A stretch of 21,266 bases of DNA, taken from Acidobacteriaceae bacterium (GTDB taxonomy: Bacteria; Acidobacteriota; Terriglobia; Terriglobales; Acidobacteriaceae). The translations under genes were made by a program, and so were the position numbers. Every line of letters begins with the position of its first letter. The stretch's first letter is position 1. The notes under the pieces were generated by a model. That model was not told where the DNA came from, made no database searches, and saw nothing but the letters and a program-made list of their open reading frames with translations. The stretch is from the NCBI GenBank assembly GCA_003133425.1, contig PKXI01000344.1, positions 5,045 through 26,310 of the forward strand, given 5' to 3'. Positions 7,110-13,643 of this stretch are shown piece after piece.

Positions 7110-8144
7110 TTAGCTCTTCGGCTGGTTCTGTTTCGCTTTCTTCTTTGCCTCGTCGGCTGCACGGGCCTGGGCATCGAGCCCGTTGGTCGGGTCCTTGTGG
7201 AATAACTTGCGCGAGATATCCGGCCAGAACTCCTGCAGAGTCGCGCCGAACGTGCCCTCCAGGGTCACGGTCATTCCAGCTTCGAAGGTCTGCGCGATGC
7301 CGTTCTTGCTGTCGGGGTAATAGACATTGGAGATCGCGCCGGAGATGATGTTTCCCCCGACATTCGAATAGTTGGGCTCCCACTTGCCGGTGTTGTCGTG
7401 TTTGCAGATGAAGCTGGTAGCCACGGCATAGAAGAACCGGTGGCTGGCGCTGCCGTGGCCAAGCCGGAAGTAGCGCGGATCCTGGTGAAGAATCACCGGA
7501 AGAAAGGCGTTCCCGATCATGGTGCCGTCAAATGCGTCAAGATAGGCCGCTCCGGAGCGTTTTGCATATCCCTCTGGCCCCCAGCCGAATCGGGGATCGT
7601 CTCCTTTGGCCTCGCCCAGGCCGGCAACGATGAATGCAAGGGCAAAGGTATACGGGTCAATGGTTGAGCGAAAAGCGAGGCGGACCTTTTCCGCCGGAGT
7701 CAGGGAGACGGCGTCGCCGCGATACGAAATGTTGAATGCGGGAATAATACCCATCACCCGCTGATGCTCCTGCTGCTTGATCTGCTCTTCGGCTTTCTGG
7801 TGCTTGCTGTCCTTGACGGCGGGCTGCGTTGCGGGGGGCTGCGATGAGCTTGAGCTGCCTTGAGCAGCGGGGTCCTGAACTGCGGGGGGTTGAACAGCTG
7901 AGCCTTCAACCGGAACCGAACCGGGCGCCGGCTGCTGAGTACTTTGGTCTTGTCCGGCAGGAGTCTGCTGGCCAAGGGGCTCGACATTCGCAACCTCGAA
8001 CTGAGGCCTGGGAGCTTCGGGTAGATCCTGAATCGCAGTAACAGAAACCTGGGCCGGTTCCTGTGCGTAAAGACAAGAGAGCTGCCCTAAAAAGGCCGCG
8101 CAAGAAAAGAGTGTGGCAGCGATCATTCGAGAACCTGGGCGCAT
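7110..8144 (-). CDS. Secreted or outer-membrane-associated protein of unknown function
   Basis: This 344-residue protein has a signal peptide (about residues 1-27, hydrophobic core MIAATLFSCAAFLGQLSCL, cut after YAQ). A long Pro/Gln/Ser-rich low-complexity linker follows (about residues 35-115), then a short charged Lys/Glu/Gln segment, and a folded C-terminal domain from about residue 130. That domain opens GIIPAFNISYRGD and contains YAKRSGAAYLDAFDG, FLPVILHQDPRYFRLG and NVGGNIISGAISNVYYPD. From memory this domain style is frequent in Acidobacteria genomes, but I know no function for it. Alternating glycine and aromatic stretches could suit a membrane-associated fold, which is inference only. 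An AGGTGA ribosome site sits six bases before the ATG. It appears monocistronic. Confidence 0.82.
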   Translation of the reverse strand: MRPGSRMIAATLFSCAAFLGQLSCLYAQEPAQVSVTAIQDLPEAPRPQFEVANVEPLGQQTPAGQDQSTQQPAPGSVPVEGSAVQPPAVQDPAAQGSSSSSQPPATQPAVKDSKHQKAEEQIKQQEHQRVMGIIPAFNISYRGDAVSLTPAEKVRLAFRSTIDPYTFALAFIVAGLGEAKGDDPRFGWGPEGYAKRSGAAYLDAFDGTMIGNAFLPVILHQDPRYFRLGHGSASHRFFYAVATSFICKHDNTGKWEPNYSNVGGNIISGAISNVYYPDSKNGIAQTFEAGMTVTLEGTFGATLQEFWPDISRKLFHKDPTNGLDAQARAADEAKKKAKQNQPKS

Positions 8145-8467
8145 CCATTCACCTGTAGTGGATTCGGTGCCTGTCTGCCCGTTGCACCCCGAAAGGCAAG
8201 CCGAGCCGGAGACTTCCGTTGAGACAATTCACTGTTCGAGGAGCCTAAGTTGCCGAGCGCTCCATGGGGCAAGAAATCATTACGCGTGGGAAGTTCTCTC
8301 AATTAGACGAAATATAAGGCTCGGAAGATGAAAGGATTTTTCCTTTCGTAAGGCCGACGGTCTGCTGCCGACCCCAATGCGGCCTATTTTCGTCGTTCCT
8401 TCGCTGGATCTGCAGACATTCTAAGCATACAGCTCCCTTGGATTCTCTAAGAAAGGAGCATGGATAC
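8145..8467. other. 323-bp divergent intergenic region
   Basis: This region separates the minus-strand secreted protein from the plus-strand VOC gene and so should hold both promoters. I see no strong -35/-10 pair on either strand. A 7-bp inverted repeat with a TTTT loop (GAAAGGA / TCCTTTC) lies at 8330-8347. A good ribosome site, AAAGGAG, precedes the VOC ATG by nine bases. No ORF here is credible. Confidence 0.5.
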
Positions 8468-8831
8468 ATGCCCAATCCGGTCGTCCATTTCGAAATCATC
8501 GGGAAGGACCAGCAACTTCTGGAGAGCTTTTCCAAGGACATCTTCGACTGGAAGATCACCCCCCATGATTGAGGGGTATTCGATGGTCGACACCATGTCC
8601 AAACCCGGCTCCGGCATCGGCGGAGGGATCGGCGCCGCGGATGAAGCACGCCGCCATGTCACGTTTTATGTGTCAGTTGTAGACATTGACGCCGCTCTCG
8701 CCAGCATCGAGGCCAATGGCGGAAAGAAGACATTCGGCCCGCACCCCATCCCGGATGGCGGCCTCATCGCCTGCTTCACCGATCCCGAAGGCCATCTAAT
8801 TGGCTTAGTACAGCCGCCATCCGCGATGTGA
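8468..8831 (+). pseudogene. VOC (glyoxalase/bleomycin-resistance-like) protein gene with a frameshift in a C6 tract
   Basis: The gene begins ATG CCC AAT CCG after AAAGGAG (spacing nine) and encodes MPNPVVHFEIIGKDQQLLES, a typical VOC N-terminus. The frame continues to FDWKITPHD and then hits a stop at about 8572. One base later the correct frame resumes as MIEGYSMVDT, GSGIGGGIG, VTFYVSVVDIDAAL and ends FTDPEGHLIGLVQPP, a typical VOC C-terminus. Removing one C from the six-C run at 8559-8564 joins the halves into one protein of about 120 residues (KITPMIEGY). This could be a real inactivating mutation, a slippage-controlled gene or a sequencing/assembly error. VOC proteins of this small type are metal-binding dimers in which the partner strand exchange matters; the substrate is unknown. 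The gene converges on the DUF2059 gene nine bases downstream. Confidence 0.82.
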
Positions 8832-8840
8832 ACTGCCGCG

Positions 8841-9464
8841 CTATTTAGGAGCCGGCTGGCTCGCGGACGGCGCAGCGGACTTGGTGATTCCTTCTAGATC
8901 ATTCATCATTTCATCGGTCAGCGCTTTGCTGCGTTCCTGTACGCGCTTTGTCACCAAAGGCATATACTCCCGCATGATGGCTGGCTGCTCATTGAGCATG
9001 TGCTGGCCAGCTGGCGAACTGTAGAACGCGATAAATGCGTCCACGTCCGAGCGGCTCATATGCCGCTGGTAGATCGTGGTCATGTCCCCCAGCATCTCAT
9101 CGATGGTGTACATTTCGAAGGCCTTCTTCATGTACTTGCTCATCAACTGGTCGAGGGCCGCTTGCTGCTCAGGCGACGGTGAACCTCCGCCGGGCATCTT
9201 CGAGGTCATTTCTTTCATCTGAGCCTGGACCTGCTGCTGAATCATCACCGGCATCATCTTCATGAGGCTTTGCATTTGCTCACGCAGCCGCATCACCTCA
9301 AAAAGCTTTGCCAACTGCTCTTTGGAGGGCTGTTGGTCAGGCGGAATGGCTGGCGCCAGGGGTATGACTGTCGTGTGCTCAGCCGGAGCCTGCGCAAAAC
9401 ACGCCGATGGGGCAAACGCCAATCCAAGACTGACCAATGCCGCAAATCGATGAGGTTTGTACAT
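8841..9464 (-). CDS. Secreted DUF2059 domain protein
   Basis: This 207-residue exported protein has a signal peptide (hydrophobic core FAALVSLGLAFAPSACFA, about residues 6-25). A Pro-rich spacer follows, then a helical, methionine-rich region (LFEVMRLREQMQSLMKMMPVM). The DUF2059 core comes next, with MLGDMTTIYQRHMSRSDVDAFIAFYSSPAGQHMLNEQPAIM, where the DVDAFIAFYSSPAGQ stretch is diagnostic. The family is periplasmic and of unknown function. The start at 9464 is chosen because GAGGAA precedes it at normal spacing and the signal peptide then begins the protein. An earlier in-frame codon at 9524 would add 20 polar residues and overlap the RNB gene. It lies 43 bases after the RNB stop and may share its transcript. 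Confidence 0.87.
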   Translation of the reverse strand: MYKPHRFAALVSLGLAFAPSACFAQAPAEHTTVIPLAPAIPPDQQPSKEQLAKLFEVMRLREQMQSLMKMMPVMIQQQVQAQMKEMTSKMPGGGSPSPEQQAALDQLMSKYMKKAFEMYTIDEMLGDMTTIYQRHMSRSDVDAFIAFYSSPAGQHMLNEQPAIMREYMPLVTKRVQERSKALTDEMMNDLEGITKSAAPSASQPAPK

Positions 9465-9507
9465 GATTTCCTCGCTTTTCTGTTGAGAGCCTCCGCCCCG
9501 TTGTTCC

Positions 9508-10974
9508 TCACACCGCAAAATCAATAAACCCGCGCTCTGGATCGGTCGAGACCAGCTTCACCGTTACCTTGTCGCCCACATCCAGACCTTTGCCACCACT
9601 CACAACCTTTCCATCCACATGCGGATCCAGAGTGCGAACGAAGGTGCCGTAGTTGTTGACGCCGGTGACAATTGCCGGGAAACTCTGTCCGATACGCGGG
9701 TGCAGCACGACAGCGGCAATCCGCTTCTGCATCTCGCGCTCCACCTTGCGGGCGTTGTCTTCCATCAGCGTGCAGCGCGCCGCAATTGCATTGAGGTCGC
9801 CTTCGGAGTAAGGCTGCGGCCCATGGGCGAGGAAAGCCTTCAGCAGCCGCTGCGTCACCACGTCAGGAAAGCGGCGATTGGGGGCAGTCGAATGAGTGTA
9901 GTCCTGGACGGCCAGGCCGAAGTGGCCCGGTGAAACCTCGTTCGGCTTCACCAGCACGTATTCGCCGGGCCCCATCAGTTTCACGACCGTCAGCGAGAGG
10001 TCGGGAAAGTGATCTGGGTCCTTCTGTTTCTGAGCCAGCAGAAAGTCGTTGAGAGCCTTGGAATCGGGCTGCGCGGGAAGGGTAGTGCCCAGCCCCGCGG
10101 CCACTTCGACAATGCGATCCCAGCGCTTGGGGGTGCGCACGATGCGGCGGATGCTGGCCACGCCGGCCTGCTCGAAGGTCCGCGCTATCACGCCGTTCGC
10201 CGCCACCATGAACTCCTCAATCAGCGACGTGGCGCGATTCTTTTCCAGGCTCGCAATCTCAACCGCCTCATCCCGCAGCATTACCGGCCGGGTCTCAATG
10301 GTCTCCAGGTCGAGAGCTCCATGCTGGAACCGCCCGTCCACCATGCGCTTGGCCGCCGTATCCTGCAGTTTGAGTTGTGCTGCCAGATCGGCATTGGCCG
10401 CCACCTTGGCCGGCGCAGGGCCGCGCCCCTCAAGCCACGCACCCACGCCGTTATAGGCCAGTTGCGCCTGGTTGCGGACAAGCGCCCGGTAGGCCTTGCC
10501 GTCGGATGCGGTGCCGGCTGCGTCCACCGCATACTCGATGATCACCGCGACGCGATCTTCGTTCTCATTCAGCGACGTGATGCCCTCGGAGAGTTCGGAA
10601 GGCAGCATGGGAAACACCTTAACGCCGGTATACACCGAAGTTGTCTCGCTCTGGGCGTGGCTGTCGATGATGGTTCCCTTATTGACGCGCGCATCCACGT
10701 CGGCCACTCCCACCAGAACGCGAATGCGGCCGTCTGGCAACTGCTCGGCCCACTCAATCTGGTCGAGATCCTTTGACGTGTCGTTATCGATCGACGACCA
10801 GAGCAGCTTGCGCAGGTCCTGGGCTTCGGGTACGGCAGGCGCCTCGGGATGCGCTTGTATTGCGCTCAACTCGGTGTCGGTGCCCTTTGGGAAATCCGGC
10901 TGGAAGCCGTGCTCGATCATGGTGGAGTGGGCGGCGGCGACGAGATTGAAGTGATACGGATGGCTCGTGGACAT
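9508..10974 (-). CDS. RNB-domain 3'-5' exoribonuclease (RNase II/R family, short form)
   Basis: This 488-residue protein is a processive 3'-5' exoribonuclease of the RNB type. The active-site segment IDNDTSKDLDQIE (residues 62-74) supplies the metal-binding Asp residues; the position of the fourth Asp of E. coli RNase II is Gln here. Other hallmarks are TSLIEEFMVAANG, and HSTAPNRRFPDVVTQRLL, which corresponds to the family's conserved THFTSPIRRYPD region. The C-terminus holds a short S1/OB segment (PAIVTGVNNYGTFV to FIDFAV). The N-terminal cold-shock domains of full RNase R are missing, so this is one of the compact RNB proteins. The ATG at 10974 has AGGAG 11 bases upstream; the in-frame ATG at 11001 has no clear site. 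It probably takes part in RNA turnover or 3'-end trimming. Confidence 0.92.
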   Translation of the reverse strand: MSTSHPYHFNLVAAAHSTMIEHGFQPDFPKGTDTELSAIQAHPEAPAVPEAQDLRKLLWSSIDNDTSKDLDQIEWAEQLPDGRIRVLVGVADVDARVNKGTIIDSHAQSETTSVYTGVKVFPMLPSELSEGITSLNENEDRVAVIIEYAVDAAGTASDGKAYRALVRNQAQLAYNGVGAWLEGRGPAPAKVAANADLAAQLKLQDTAAKRMVDGRFQHGALDLETIETRPVMLRDEAVEIASLEKNRATSLIEEFMVAANGVIARTFEQAGVASIRRIVRTPKRWDRIVEVAAGLGTTLPAQPDSKALNDFLLAQKQKDPDHFPDLSLTVVKLMGPGEYVLVKPNEVSPGHFGLAVQDYTHSTAPNRRFPDVVTQRLLKAFLAHGPQPYSEGDLNAIAARCTLMEDNARKVEREMQKRIAAVVLHPRIGQSFPAIVTGVNNYGTFVRTLDPHVDGKVVSGGKGLDVGDKVTVKLVSTDPERGFIDFAV

Positions 10975-11052
10975 GAGGAAAAGGCTCCTTGAGTGCGACA
11001 TGCCAGCCTATCACTTCCGGGCAGACAGGCTTGTCCGGATTTGCACCAAATG

Positions 11053-11084
11053 CGAAGGGCGGCTGAAAACCCAGCCGCCCTTCG
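11053..11084 (-). terminator. Strong hairpin terminator after the NapC-like cytochrome gene
   Basis: A perfect 13-bp stem (CGAAGGGCGGCTG with its complement) with a six-base loop lies 18 bases beyond the NapC-like gene stop. The T-run after it on the minus strand is weak (CATTTGG), so efficiency is uncertain. It separates the cytochrome locus from the RNB gene. Confidence 0.7.
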
Positions 11085-11102
11085 ATCCCATTTCAATATC
11101 GA

Positions 11103-12548
11103 CTAAAGACCCAAATCGGAAAGTACCTTTGGCTTGGCTTCTTCCACGGCCAGCAGGTTGTGGCAATTCGCGCAATCCTGCGTAATTGCCTTTCCGGCCT
11201 TCGACACATGGTCGCCATCGTGGCAGCGGAAGCAGCCCGGATAGCTCATGTGACCGATATTGTTCGGATGTGTTCCCCAGGTCACTTTCATATCCGGAAA
11301 TACATTCTGGCTGTAGAGAGTTGCCAATTCATCTCCGGCGGCCTTTACGAGCGCAGCCTTTGTTGTCAGCACCGCAGGATTTGACGATTGATAGAAAGCC
11401 ACAAGCTGCGCGGGAATCTTGGCGCGCGCCTCGGCCTGGCTAGCGTAAGTGGCCTTCAACAGCTCCAGTCCCTCTTTGTGGACGAAGGGCAGCTCCGTAC
11501 TGATAGCGCCGTCGGCCATAGCCCGGTTGATCGCTTCTTCCGGTGTATAGAAGGTGTGCGACGCACGATTGTGGCAATCGATGCAATCCATTGTCCGGCG
11601 TTCGCCCTGGGGCTTGGCGCCGTTCAGCGCCGACGACGCAAACACCGTCTCGGAGCCGTCCGAGTTCTCCCTTTGCACCCAGGGAATGGTGCTGCGATCG
11701 CCGCTGGTCGCGATATATTCCATGTGGTTCAGGTGGACGCCGTGAATTCCTGACAGGTGCGAGAGTGAATCCTCTCCGCCCAGGTGCAGAACCAGTACGG
11801 TTTGGGATTCGGTGTTTTGCTCATCGTCGGCAAAATTCGACTTCACCAGCAGCTTCTCGCCCACAAACTTGGCCGGCGTATGGCAAGCCTCGCAGATTAC
11901 GCGCGCCGGGCGCAGGCTCGTCACAGGCGACGGAATCGGAGTCGGATAGCGATCGAATGAAACCTCAAGAAGCTGCTTTGTGCCATTCACTTTGGCGTTG
12001 AAATAGGCTTGCGCGCCGGAACCAATGTGGCACTCGGCACACGCAACATGCGAGTGCGCTGAAATCTTGTAGGCCGTGTACTCAGGATGCATCACGTGGC
12101 AGGACTGCCCGCAGAACTCCGGCGAATCCATATAGGCCGCGCCGCGATAGCTCGCCATCGCCACCACCAGCAGGTTCACGATAGTAGCCACCAGCACGAT
12201 GTCCAGGCCGTGACGGAACATCCGATCGTTGAGGTCGATCTTGGGGAACTCGACCGGAATCTGCCCGGCCTTCTGCAGTTTCTTGTGGCGTATAAAAATG
12301 CCTACCGGAATCAGCAACAACCCGGCCACGAACAGGCCCGGCAGAAGCAGGAAGAAAATGATGCCGACGTACGGATTGTCGTTGAAGCGACCGAACAGTT
12401 CCACCAGCCAGTAGGCGATCATGGTTACGCCGGAGGCGGTGGTAAGGGCGCCCCCCGCGAGGCTTATGGGGTTGTTGCCGAAGAACAGCGCCGGGCGCAC
12501 CCAGTGTTCACGGAATTTTTGGAACAAAGCCACCTTCATCCTCCGCAT
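11103..12548 (-). CDS. NapC/NirT-type membrane-anchored hexahaem cytochrome c (ImcH-like quinol:cytochrome oxidoreductase)
   Basis: This 481-residue protein has three N-terminal membrane helices (around GGALTTASGVTMIAYWLV, IIFFLLLPGLFVAGLLLIPV and DIVLVATIVNLLVVAMA). A large periplasmic domain with six haem sites follows: CGQSCH, CAECH, CEACH, CIDCH, CFRCH and CANCH. The first has three residues between the cysteines and is followed by V-M, resembling the NapC-type CH-x-M haem. MDCIDCHNRASH and the HPEYTAY stretch are typical of NapC-like proteins in Geobacter and Acidobacteria, including ImcH. The family passes electrons between the quinone pool and periplasmic cytochromes. It follows two monohaem cytochrome genes, with a hairpin in the leader. 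No good ribosome site precedes 12548; GGAGG abuts a second ATG at 12539. Whether it works as quinol oxidase or quinone reductase is not decidable here. Confidence 0.92.
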   Translation of the reverse strand: MRRMKVALFQKFREHWVRPALFFGNNPISLAGGALTTASGVTMIAYWLVELFGRFNDNPYVGIIFFLLLPGLFVAGLLLIPVGIFIRHKKLQKAGQIPVEFPKIDLNDRMFRHGLDIVLVATIVNLLVVAMASYRGAAYMDSPEFCGQSCHVMHPEYTAYKISAHSHVACAECHIGSGAQAYFNAKVNGTKQLLEVSFDRYPTPIPSPVTSLRPARVICEACHTPAKFVGEKLLVKSNFADDEQNTESQTVLVLHLGGEDSLSHLSGIHGVHLNHMEYIATSGDRSTIPWVQRENSDGSETVFASSALNGAKPQGERRTMDCIDCHNRASHTFYTPEEAINRAMADGAISTELPFVHKEGLELLKATYASQAEARAKIPAQLVAFYQSSNPAVLTTKAALVKAAGDELATLYSQNVFPDMKVTWGTHPNNIGHMSYPGCFRCHDGDHVSKAGKAITQDCANCHNLLAVEEAKPKVLSDLGL

Positions 12549-12559
12549 TTAAACGGACA

Positions 12560-12579
12560 GCCCGCCGAAGTCGGCGGGC
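12560..12579 (-). other. GC-rich hairpin between the monohaem cytochrome and NapC-like genes
   Basis: A 9-bp perfect stem (GCCCGCCGA with its complement, tetraloop or shorter) lies 12 bases upstream of the NapC-like ATG and 33 bases beyond the cytochrome stop. Only CTGTCCGTTT follows on the minus strand, so it is a poor intrinsic terminator. It could reduce read-through, stabilise the upstream mRNA or hinder ribosome entry. Confidence 0.5.
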
Positions 12580-12611
12580 CTTGTCGTGCATCCCGGTTTT
12601 GATTGTAATGC

Positions 12612-12926
12612 TTACTTCAGAGAGCGGAAGTAGGTGACCACATCCTTGATTTGCGGGTCCGTCAGTCCAGCGACCGGCTTCATCTTGCCCTTGCCGTTCT
12701 TGACGACAGCAGTCATTTCGGCCACGCTCAATCCCTTGACTGAGGGGTCCGACGCCGGCTTCACGCCCATCATCTTGGCAATCCCGGGGCTCGGCGTGCC
12801 TGCCGAACCGTGGCAAGTGGAGCACTTGGCTTTATAGGTGGCTTCGCCGGAATCGGCAAAGGCAAGAGTGCCGGCCAGGGAAGCTGCCGCGGTCAGCACC
12901 AAAAGGGAACGCATCATCTTTGTCAT
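12612..12926 (-). CDS. Periplasmic monohaem cytochrome c, copy 2
   Basis: This 104-residue class I cytochrome c has a Sec signal peptide (about residues 1-24, ending LAFADS). Haem is attached at CSTCH (Cys35, Cys38, His39). The distal Met ligand is probably in GKMKP, near residue 83, in the segment GKGKMKPVAGLTDPQIKDVV, and the protein ends with the usual YFRSLK helix. It is a soluble periplasmic electron shuttle. It is a close paralogue of the cytochrome encoded at 13114-13434, sharing SGEATYKAKC, HG.AGTPSP and MGVKPASDP, so a tandem duplication is evident. AAGGAG precedes the ATG. Its position between the outer-membrane barrel genes and the NapC-like gene suggests it carries electrons across the periplasm. 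Confidence 0.95.
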   Translation of the reverse strand: MTKMMRSLLVLTAAASLAGTLAFADSGEATYKAKCSTCHGSAGTPSPGIAKMMGVKPASDPSVKGLSVAEMTAVVKNGKGKMKPVAGLTDPQIKDVVTYFRSLK

Positions 12927-13060
12927 TGTGAGACTCCTTGAGTTATTTGCGGCCTGTACACGCCGAGCAGCACCAGCCGGGTGAGTTCTTTCTCGTTCAA
13001 GTCCAACTGCCCGCAGCTTGCGGCCGTTGAAACAGCAATCAAAATTACAGCGAGAACCAT
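12923..13060 (-). CDS. Possible 45-residue exported peptide between the two cytochrome genes
   Basis: A short ORF starts at ATG 13060 and ends in TGA overlapping the next cytochrome ATG by four bases. It would encode a hydrophobic N-terminus (MVLAVILIAVSTAASC, lipobox-like) followed by GQLDLNEKELTRLVLLG. The overlap and signal-like start are suggestive. Against it, there is no proper ribosome site, and its 3' third coincides with a leader sequence duplicated from the other cytochrome gene, where no such frame is kept. Confidence 0.25.
   Translation of the reverse strand: MVLAVILIAVSTAASCGQLDLNEKELTRLVLLGVYRPQITQGVSQ
12927..12974 (-). repeat. Duplicated leader, copy B (upstream of cytochrome copy 2)
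   Basis: Read on the minus strand, the bases upstream of this cytochrome (GGTGCTGC..., GTACAGGCCGCAA, ...AAGGAGT) align with the leader of the other monohaem cytochrome (GGTGATGC..., ATACTGGCCGCAA, ...CGGGAGT) at nearly identical distances from the ATG. The GGCCGCAA core is identical. The duplication therefore included the 5' region, perhaps with its promoter. Confidence 0.6.
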
Positions 13061-13113
13061 CTTACGCGAACCGCCGCAATCCGCTTGAATTTTGGAAGTC
13101 CGCCGGTTCTTTC

Positions 13114-13434
13114 TTACTTTGCGAAGGTGCGGAAGTAATCTACCGAGTCCTTGATCTGCTCGTCGGTAATCTTGCCCTTGAACGACGGCATCTTGCCTGC
13201 GCCGTTGGTCGTAACGGCAATCATCTTCGCCTCGGTGGAACTCTTCACCGCCGGATCGCTCGCCGGCTTCACGCCCATCGCTTTGGCCATCGCCGGGCTT
13301 GGAGTCCCTGCGGCGCCATGACAGCTCTGGCACTTCGCCTTGTATGTCGCTTCCCCAGACTGGGCGAAGCTCACGGCGCCGGCCAGAAGAATAACTGCGG
13401 CCAACGTCACCTGGAATCGAATCGTCTTTCTCAT
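13114..13434 (-). CDS. Periplasmic monohaem cytochrome c, copy 1
   Basis: This 106-residue class I cytochrome c has a signal peptide (about residues 1-25, core LAAVILLAGAVSFA). The single haem motif is CQSCH (about residues 36-40). The likely Met axial ligand lies in GKMPSF, and the YFRTFAK helix ends the protein. It is the paralogue of the cytochrome encoded just downstream. Differences concentrate after the haem, in the helix before the Met loop (SSTEAKMIAVTTNGAG here), which may tune partner or potential. GGGAG lies seven bases before the ATG. A terminator-like hairpin separates it from the barrel gene, so it is probably transcribed from its own promoter in the duplicated leader. Confidence 0.95.
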   Translation of the reverse strand: MRKTIRFQVTLAAVILLAGAVSFAQSGEATYKAKCQSCHGAAGTPSPAMAKAMGVKPASDPAVKSSTEAKMIAVTTNGAGKMPSFKGKITDEQIKDSVDYFRTFAK

Positions 13435-13484
13435 GGTAAAACTCCCGAATGATAGTTGCGGCCAGTATAAGCGTGGGCATCACC
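13435..13484 (-). repeat. Duplicated leader, copy A, with possible -10 element
   Basis: This is the leader of cytochrome copy 1 and aligns with 12927-12974. It contains TATACT (minus strand, 13469-13464), a reasonable -10, directly before the conserved GGCCGCAA. No good -35 is found at 17 bases; TTTACA occurs at 20. The shared core suggests a common promoter or regulator site for both cytochromes. Confidence 0.5.
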
Positions 13485-13572
13485 GGTCGTGTAAAGCTAC
13501 TTCAAGAAATGCGTTTTACAACTCTGCTTCAAAACCACCCAAAACCGGGTTCCGCAATTCCGTCTCCGCAGG

Positions 13573-13614
13573 AAAATGGGCGGGCCGCTAAAACCCCTTC
13601 GCACGGCCCACCCC
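13573..13614 (-). terminator. Intrinsic terminator after the outer-membrane barrel gene
   Basis: On the minus strand a 10-bp stem (GGGTGGGCCG with CGGCCCGCCC, one G-U pair, 16-base loop) is followed by ATTTTCC. It lies about 30 bases beyond the barrel gene stop and would separate the barrel transcript from the monohaem cytochromes. Confidence 0.55.
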
Positions 13615-13643
13615 AAAAATCTTCAATTGGATGGCGATCTTGA

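Noticed and set aside
10009..10776. 255-residue plus-strand ORF opposite the RNB gene
   Set aside because: It is the antisense frame of a well-conserved catalytic domain and has no ribosome site or motif.
12923..13483. 186-residue minus-strand ORF spanning cytochrome copy 1 in another frame
   Set aside because: Most of it is the out-of-frame reading of the cytochrome; only its last 45 codons could be a separate small gene, listed at low confidence.
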